Part shown: in pieces, positions 60,303-64,000 of the stretch
Layout of the letters: each line of letters begins with the position of its first letter
Numbering within the stretch: position 1 is the first letter of the stretch
Source of the DNA: an uncultured Latescibacterota bacterium
GTDB lineage: Bacteria > Latescibacterota > UBA2968 > UBA8231
Direction of reading: 5' to 3'
Assembly: GCA_951813615.1 (NCBI GenBank)
Contig: OX638377.1
Coordinates: 2,232,001 to 2,296,000, forward strand
DNA: 64,000 nucleotides
Program-made: the position numbers and the translations under genes
Notes under the pieces: generated by a model
What the model saw: the letters and a program-made list of their open reading frames with translations, nothing else
What the model was told of the DNA's origin: nothing
Databases searched by the model: none

Positions 60303-61313
60303 GTGAAAATCACCCAGATCGAAGAGTTTGTCACCGCGGTGCCGCATATCCCCTCAATCGAAAAGAGTCGTCCCGGCCATTACTTGGAACAGCCCATCAG
60401 CCTAATTAAAGTGCACACCGACGAGGGCATCTACGGAGTGGGCGAAGGCGGGCGTGGCGGCTCGTTGGTCAGCTTGGAGGCCGAGTGGATCGGCGTCGAT
60501 CCGATGCAGGTCAACTTGGGGGACAAAGGTGGGGCGATGATCATGGCCCTATACGACATCGTCGGCAAAGCCCTCGGGGTGCCGGCTTGGAAGCTGATGG
60601 GGTCCAGGCACTGGGATCGAGTGCCGGTGGGCTGGTGGTCGCCGCCGCTGGAGCCGCGCGAATTCGCCGCCATGGCCGAGGAAGGGGCCAAGCGAGGGTT
60701 TAAGACCCACAAGCTCAAGGCGCGGCCTTGGAACATCGTCGAGACCGTCAAGCTGATGACCAAAGCCGCGGGTCCGGACTACGGCATTATCGTCGATCCG
60801 AATTTCACCTTCGGCGATTTGAGCACCAGCCTGCGGCTGGCCGAGTCATTGGAGCCGTATAACATCGAGGCATTTGAGGATCCTTTCCAATACTTGCCGG
60901 GCTGGTATCAGTACCGCGATTTTCGCCGTCACACCCGCATCCGGCTCGCGCCCCATTTAGGCGATCCGCAAATGGTGCTGAGCGCGATCCGTGCCGAGGC
61001 GGCCGATTGCTTCAATTTGGGCGGCAGCCTCGAGCGTGCGCAGATCTGCGCCGGCATGGCCGCGGCAGCCGGGATGCCGGTGTGGTTGCAGGTCGTGGGG
61101 CTAGGGCTGGGCGTGTCAGGCGCGTATGGCACGCACGTCCACGCGACTATTCCCAATGCAACTATCCCCTCTGACAGCCTGCATTTCACGCGCGAGGATG
61201 ACCTAATCGGCGGTGCCTTAACGCCTGTTGACGGCTTCGTCACTGTGCCGGACGCGCCTGGACTAGGTGTCGAGCTAGACATGGAGGCGGTGGAGAAGTA
61301 TCGCGTGGGATAG
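60303..61313 (+). CDS. Enolase-superfamily (MR/MLE) protein with an atypical third metal site
   Basis: This 336-aa protein keeps the Lys-x-Lys pair (THKLKARPW), an Asp ligand in VDPNFTFGD and a Glu in EAFEDPFQY. By hand alignment with the previous gene, the third metal-binding Glu (ADGEHW there) is replaced in the RLAPHLGDPQ segment, so metal binding may differ or the Asp may substitute. A GTG start follows GGAGG at 60294-60298, 4 bp before the previous stop region. It likely acts with the dehydratase on a related sugar acid. Confidence 0.83.
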   Translation: MKITQIEEFVTAVPHIPSIEKSRPGHYLEQPISLIKVHTDEGIYGVGEGGRGGSLVSLEAEWIGVDPMQVNLGDKGGAMIMALYDIVGKALGVPAWKLMGSRHWDRVPVGWWSPPLEPREFAAMAEEGAKRGFKTHKLKARPWNIVETVKLMTKAAGPDYGIIVDPNFTFGDLSTSLRLAESLEPYNIEAFEDPFQYLPGWYQYRDFRRHTRIRLAPHLGDPQMVLSAIRAEAADCFNLGGSLERAQICAGMAAAAGMPVWLQVVGLGLGVSGAYGTHVHATIPNATIPSDSLHFTREDDLIGGALTPVDGFVTVPDAPGLGVELDMEAVEKYRVG

Positions 61314-61345
61314 GGCACCTTATTCCCGAACACGGGAGCCGCATC

Positions 61346-63634
61346 GTGAAAAATCAACGTCAGTTGAGGTTTGCTCTTTGGGCCTTGCTGCTCTGTGGCA
61401 TGGCATATTCACCCGCGACGGGCGAGGAACTGCGGATCGGGACTAGCGCGGATTGGAGGGAGTGGCAGCGGCCCGGTGACGCAATCAAAATCAGCCGTGG
61501 GAAGGCCAGCCCCAGATTCGTGCGGCGGAATATCGACGCGGTCGCCAATGCTGGAGATTTCGGCGGTGGCATCCGCGCTGCAGGCTCCAACAGCAGCGAT
61601 GCTGGTAACCTAATCGATGGGGATCCAAGCAGCTTCTGGGCCCCCGATTGGGACGATGATCCCGAGAACATGTACGTCGAGGTCGATCTGGGCCGCGTCG
61701 TTTCCGCGCGGCGCGTGGTCTTGCGGCTCCGGGAAGACGGGCCGCCGCTGGAGTTGTTTCAGGTGCTGCTGTCCAATGGCGAGCGCTTTTTTGATTCGAC
61801 CGGACTGCCCCTGCCGAGCATTGTGCGCTACAGTGATCGCTTCCGCTACAGTTTCAACCAGCAGCGGGAGTTGGTCATCGAATACGGCCTTAAACCGCTG
61901 CAATTTATCCGCATTGAAGTGGAATTACTCACTGAGGGAGCGGGGATTGGCTCGATTGAGGTAGAGGCCGTAGGGGACAATATCTCGCTGGGGATGCGGG
62001 AACGCGGCGGGCAGGTCGATATCCTCAACGAAATCGGCACGCGGGCCGAAGGCTACGAGTCAACGGGCAATAGCAACGCGCTGATTGACGGCGATATTGT
62101 GTCGAGTTGGCGCTACTGGGGGTTTTCCCAACCGGGCGACACTGAATTCACCTTTGACTTAGGTGCTCTGTATTGGGTCGATCGGGTGCGGATTTTAGGC
62201 GATCTGGCTGGCATCGCGCCCAGCAGCGTTGACTGGCGCTGGACCCGGCGCAACGCCATTCACTTCCCTTGGTATATCATCTGGGGATCGGACGGCTCGC
62301 TGGCGCCGGACGGATCGCTGCGCTGGCAGGTCTTAGGGGAGTTGCCTGAACATCCCCGCAACTTGCGCGATATCGTCCACTTTGAAGAGCAGTTCTCACT
62401 CCGACCGCTGCGCTATCTGCGGATGCGCTATCCGAACAGGCAGTGCTGCATCACGGGTACGACGGCCGAATTCCAGGTTTTTGGCGAAGGCTATCCCGCT
62501 GGCACCTTCATGCAATCCCCGATCTACGATCTGGGGGCCGTGCGCAATGCCACGGCGTTGAGTTGGCAGGTCGAGAAACCGGAGGGGACTCGCGTAGAAA
62601 TTCGTTCGCGGACGGGCAATTTGTTGCAGGAATCCTATGTCTTCCGCGACAAAAACGGCAAGGAAGTAACCGAGAGGAAATACAACAAGCTCATACCGAG
62701 TTTTAAAGGCCGGATTGATACGGTCCGTTCGCCCGGCGACGACTGGAGTATCTGGAGTCAGGCGTACGAGCGGTCAGATCGGGGATTACTCTCGCCGACG
62801 CCGAGGCGTTTCGTCCAATTGCAGGCCTATTTGTTCAGTGACGATCCGATGCAGGGGGCGGTCCTCGACGAACTGGTCCTTAGCTACGCCGAGCCTTTGG
62901 CCGCGGCAACGCGAGCGGAGATTGACCCGATCCAAGCCCAACCAGGGCAGCGCACGGAGTTTACCTATTATCTTAGTTGGGATGTCGGTGCTGGCAGCAC
63001 GGGTTTCGATCAGTTACTCATGCGCTCAGGAGCAGATATTGAGCTTGGTGAGATCCGCTCTGGGGGGCAGGAGTTGGACGTGGAGATAACCCGAGTCGAT
63101 GGCGGCTTGGACATTGCCTTTGCTGATCCGTTCGTGCGGGCTGGGTTGATCGAACTCGACTTCGCCAGCACCATATACCGCCAACAGATGCCCTTTGAGG
63201 CGTTCTTAGCCAGTGGTCGGGGAGAGCGACAGGTAAGGCAACAGGTGGATGTGGGCGATGCTAGCGACGCGGTTGCCAGCGAAGCGATTGCCGTGTCACT
63301 GCCGGTCGGCGTTGCGTTAATTGATGGACTTGAGGTGTCGGCCGCGCTCGTGACTCCCAACGGCGATGGCATTGGCGATTTGTTGCAGATAGGATTCGCC
63401 CTGTTGAACGTCCTCCAGCCCCGCTTGCTGCACGTGGCACTTTACGACCTGAGTGGACGAAAAGTCCGGGTGCTACACGATCGGCAGCAAACAGCCGGAC
63501 CAATAACGTTGAGTTGGGATGGCCAAGACGAATCCGGGCAGCTGGTTGCGCCGGGAAACTACGTTTTGCGCATTGAAGTACAGGGGGACGCGCAGACGCA
63601 GAAAACGACCAAAATTATCGCGTTGGCTTACTGA
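61346..63634 (+). CDS. Secreted protein with discoidin-like domains and FlgD-like C-terminus
   Basis: This 762-aa protein has a signal peptide (RFALWALLLCGMAYSPATG). Two F5/8 type C (discoidin)-like modules follow: NLIDGDPSSFWAPDW with VEVDLGRVVSARRVVLRL, and ALIDGDIVSSWRYWGF with FTFDLGALYWVDRVRIL. Such modules bind glycans. The C-terminal part (about residues 660-762) is a FlgD-like Ig module (HVALYDLSGRKVRVL, then SGQLVAPGNYVLRIEVQ), common in FCB-type secreted proteins. It lies 33 bp after the second enolase-superfamily gene and may recognise the glycan that feeds this operon. A GTG start is used without a strong ribosome binding site. Confidence 0.85.
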   Translation: MKNQRQLRFALWALLLCGMAYSPATGEELRIGTSADWREWQRPGDAIKISRGKASPRFVRRNIDAVANAGDFGGGIRAAGSNSSDAGNLIDGDPSSFWAPDWDDDPENMYVEVDLGRVVSARRVVLRLREDGPPLELFQVLLSNGERFFDSTGLPLPSIVRYSDRFRYSFNQQRELVIEYGLKPLQFIRIEVELLTEGAGIGSIEVEAVGDNISLGMRERGGQVDILNEIGTRAEGYESTGNSNALIDGDIVSSWRYWGFSQPGDTEFTFDLGALYWVDRVRILGDLAGIAPSSVDWRWTRRNAIHFPWYIIWGSDGSLAPDGSLRWQVLGELPEHPRNLRDIVHFEEQFSLRPLRYLRMRYPNRQCCITGTTAEFQVFGEGYPAGTFMQSPIYDLGAVRNATALSWQVEKPEGTRVEIRSRTGNLLQESYVFRDKNGKEVTERKYNKLIPSFKGRIDTVRSPGDDWSIWSQAYERSDRGLLSPTPRRFVQLQAYLFSDDPMQGAVLDELVLSYAEPLAAATRAEIDPIQAQPGQRTEFTYYLSWDVGAGSTGFDQLLMRSGADIELGEIRSGGQELDVEITRVDGGLDIAFADPFVRAGLIELDFASTIYRQQMPFEAFLASGRGERQVRQQVDVGDASDAVASEAIAVSLPVGVALIDGLEVSAALVTPNGDGIGDLLQIGFALLNVLQPRLLHVALYDLSGRKVRVLHDRQQTAGPITLSWDGQDESGQLVAPGNYVLRIEVQGDAQTQKTTKIIALAY

Positions 63635-63741
63635 ATTTATTTGCAGATACCGCTGGACTAAAATAAAACCGCCGCGTGGGATGGGAAGTCTTGCAATGGA
63701 TACGCAAACCGCTTATTTTTAATTAGATACAGCAGCCAATA

Positions 63742-63817
63742 GAGCCTATAGCTCAGCTGGTAGAGCACCGGACTTTTAATCCGTAGGTCCTGGGTTCGAT
63801 TCCCAGTGGGCTCACCA
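63742..63817 (+). tRNA. tRNA-Lys (TTT)
   Basis: This is a 76-nt tRNA with anticodon TTT in CCGGACTTTTAATCCGT. The acceptor GAGCCTA pairs with TGGGCTC, the T arm is GGTTCGATTCC and the CCA end is encoded. A perfect-quality terminator follows 4 bp later. Confidence 0.97.
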
Positions 63818-63820
63818 AAA

Positions 63821-63858
63821 AAAACAGGCACTTGCGACCGATCGCAGGTGCCTGTTTT
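63821..63858 (+). terminator. Intrinsic terminator after tRNA-Lys
   Basis: A 17-bp stem (63821-63837 with 63842-63858, one T-G wobble) rich in GC closes a 4-base loop and ends in TTTT. It is A-rich on the other side, so it may act in both directions. Confidence 0.93.
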
Positions 63859-64000
63859 GCGTGGTTTTGATTTTGTCTACGCGAGCCGCACCACGTCCTC
63901 CTTGACGGTCTTCTTGAGGCTTCCATTGCAAGGTCCCGTGGGCTAGCATTTCCGTCATTGTTCGGGGGCATTTACGCATCAGCTTCCATCGGCAACATGG
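63859..64000. other. Right edge, no gene supported
   Basis: No coding region is supported here. A minus-strand frame entering from the right edge runs across the terminator and ends near 63819, but its codons are read through the hairpin, so it is not trusted. Confidence 0.4.

Noticed and set aside
63753..63971. Minus-strand 72-codon frame across the tRNA-Lys gene
   Set aside because: The peptide end reads as the antisense of a tRNA (a common false protein) and crosses a terminator.
63819..64000. Minus-strand frame entering from the right edge
   Set aside because: It is read through a terminator hairpin and shows no recognised family.

Overview
The window is a chromosomal segment of a Gram-negative (diderm), GC-rich bacterium. 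Evidence for an outer membrane is the lipoprotein lipoboxes, apolipoprotein N-acyltransferase and a very large surface protein ending in a beta-barrel with a C-terminal Phe. The short primary-type sigma factor (about 282 aa), the FlgD-like C-terminal domain on a secreted protein, and the dense mix of Gfo/Idh/MocA oxidoreductases, phytanoyl-CoA dioxygenase-like proteins, enolase-superfamily dehydratases and an ASPIC/UnbV protein resemble uncultured FCB-group lineages such as Latescibacterota or Poribacteria-like bacteria. That placement is inference; there is no rRNA in the window.

Layout. 1-4.6 kb: an AT-richer M48 lipoprotein peptidase, then a run with a KDG-type sugar kinase, a secreted DUF4380-like protein and a 2-hydroxyacid dehydrogenase. 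4.6-12.4 kb: a hydroxyisobutyrate-dehydrogenase-type reductase facing a long plus-strand run (sugar isomerase, bicupin, small protein, alkyltransferase-like protein, MATE exporter, cupin, DapA-like aldolase, Gfo/Idh oxidoreductase, PhyH-like dioxygenase). 12.3-22.5 kb, mostly minus strand: lnt, an orphan sigma-region-4 protein, initiator tRNA, the conserved phoH-pgpH-ybeY-corC block, a LysM protein, a coiled-coil lipoprotein and aspS. 22.7-25.4 kb: a sulfur-carrier cysteine biosynthesis cluster (CysM-like, JAMM protease, CysO-like carrier ending in GGN, CysK-like). 25.4-33.3 kb: rpsT, an HNH protein and a 2228-aa autotransporter-like protein of about 18 Ig-like repeats with an 855-bp tandem duplication. 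33.3-41.2 kb: sulfotransferase-like protein, lepA, hemW, tRNA-Tyr, sigma factor, amidohydrolase, mdh, methyltransferase. 41.3-47.2 kb: DapA-like protein, PhyH-like protein, argG with AT-rich tandem palindromes, an amidohydrolase-2 protein with a leaderless-type promoter, a CaCA exchanger and an SDR. 47.2-51.2 kb: a three-gene MotA/TolQ/ExbB-like membrane cluster converging on two coiled-coil envelope proteins. 51.3-63.6 kb: a second catabolic region (MDR dehydrogenase, creatininase, MFS, isomerase, UnbV, two Gfo/Idh, a remnant and two full enolase-superfamily genes, discoidin-like secreted protein). 63.7 kb: tRNA-Lys and terminator.

How the genes fit together. The catabolic genes look like tools for unusual sugar acids or decorated glycans: dehydratases make 2-keto-3-deoxy acids, the kinase phosphorylates them, DapA-like aldolases could cleave them, and Gfo/Idh plus isomerases handle oxidation and epimerisation. 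The most self-contained systems are the CysO cysteine route and the unrecognised ExbB-like envelope cluster at 47.2-51.2 kb, which is the best candidate here for something undescribed. No CRISPR array, insertion sequence, prophage or rRNA operon was seen.
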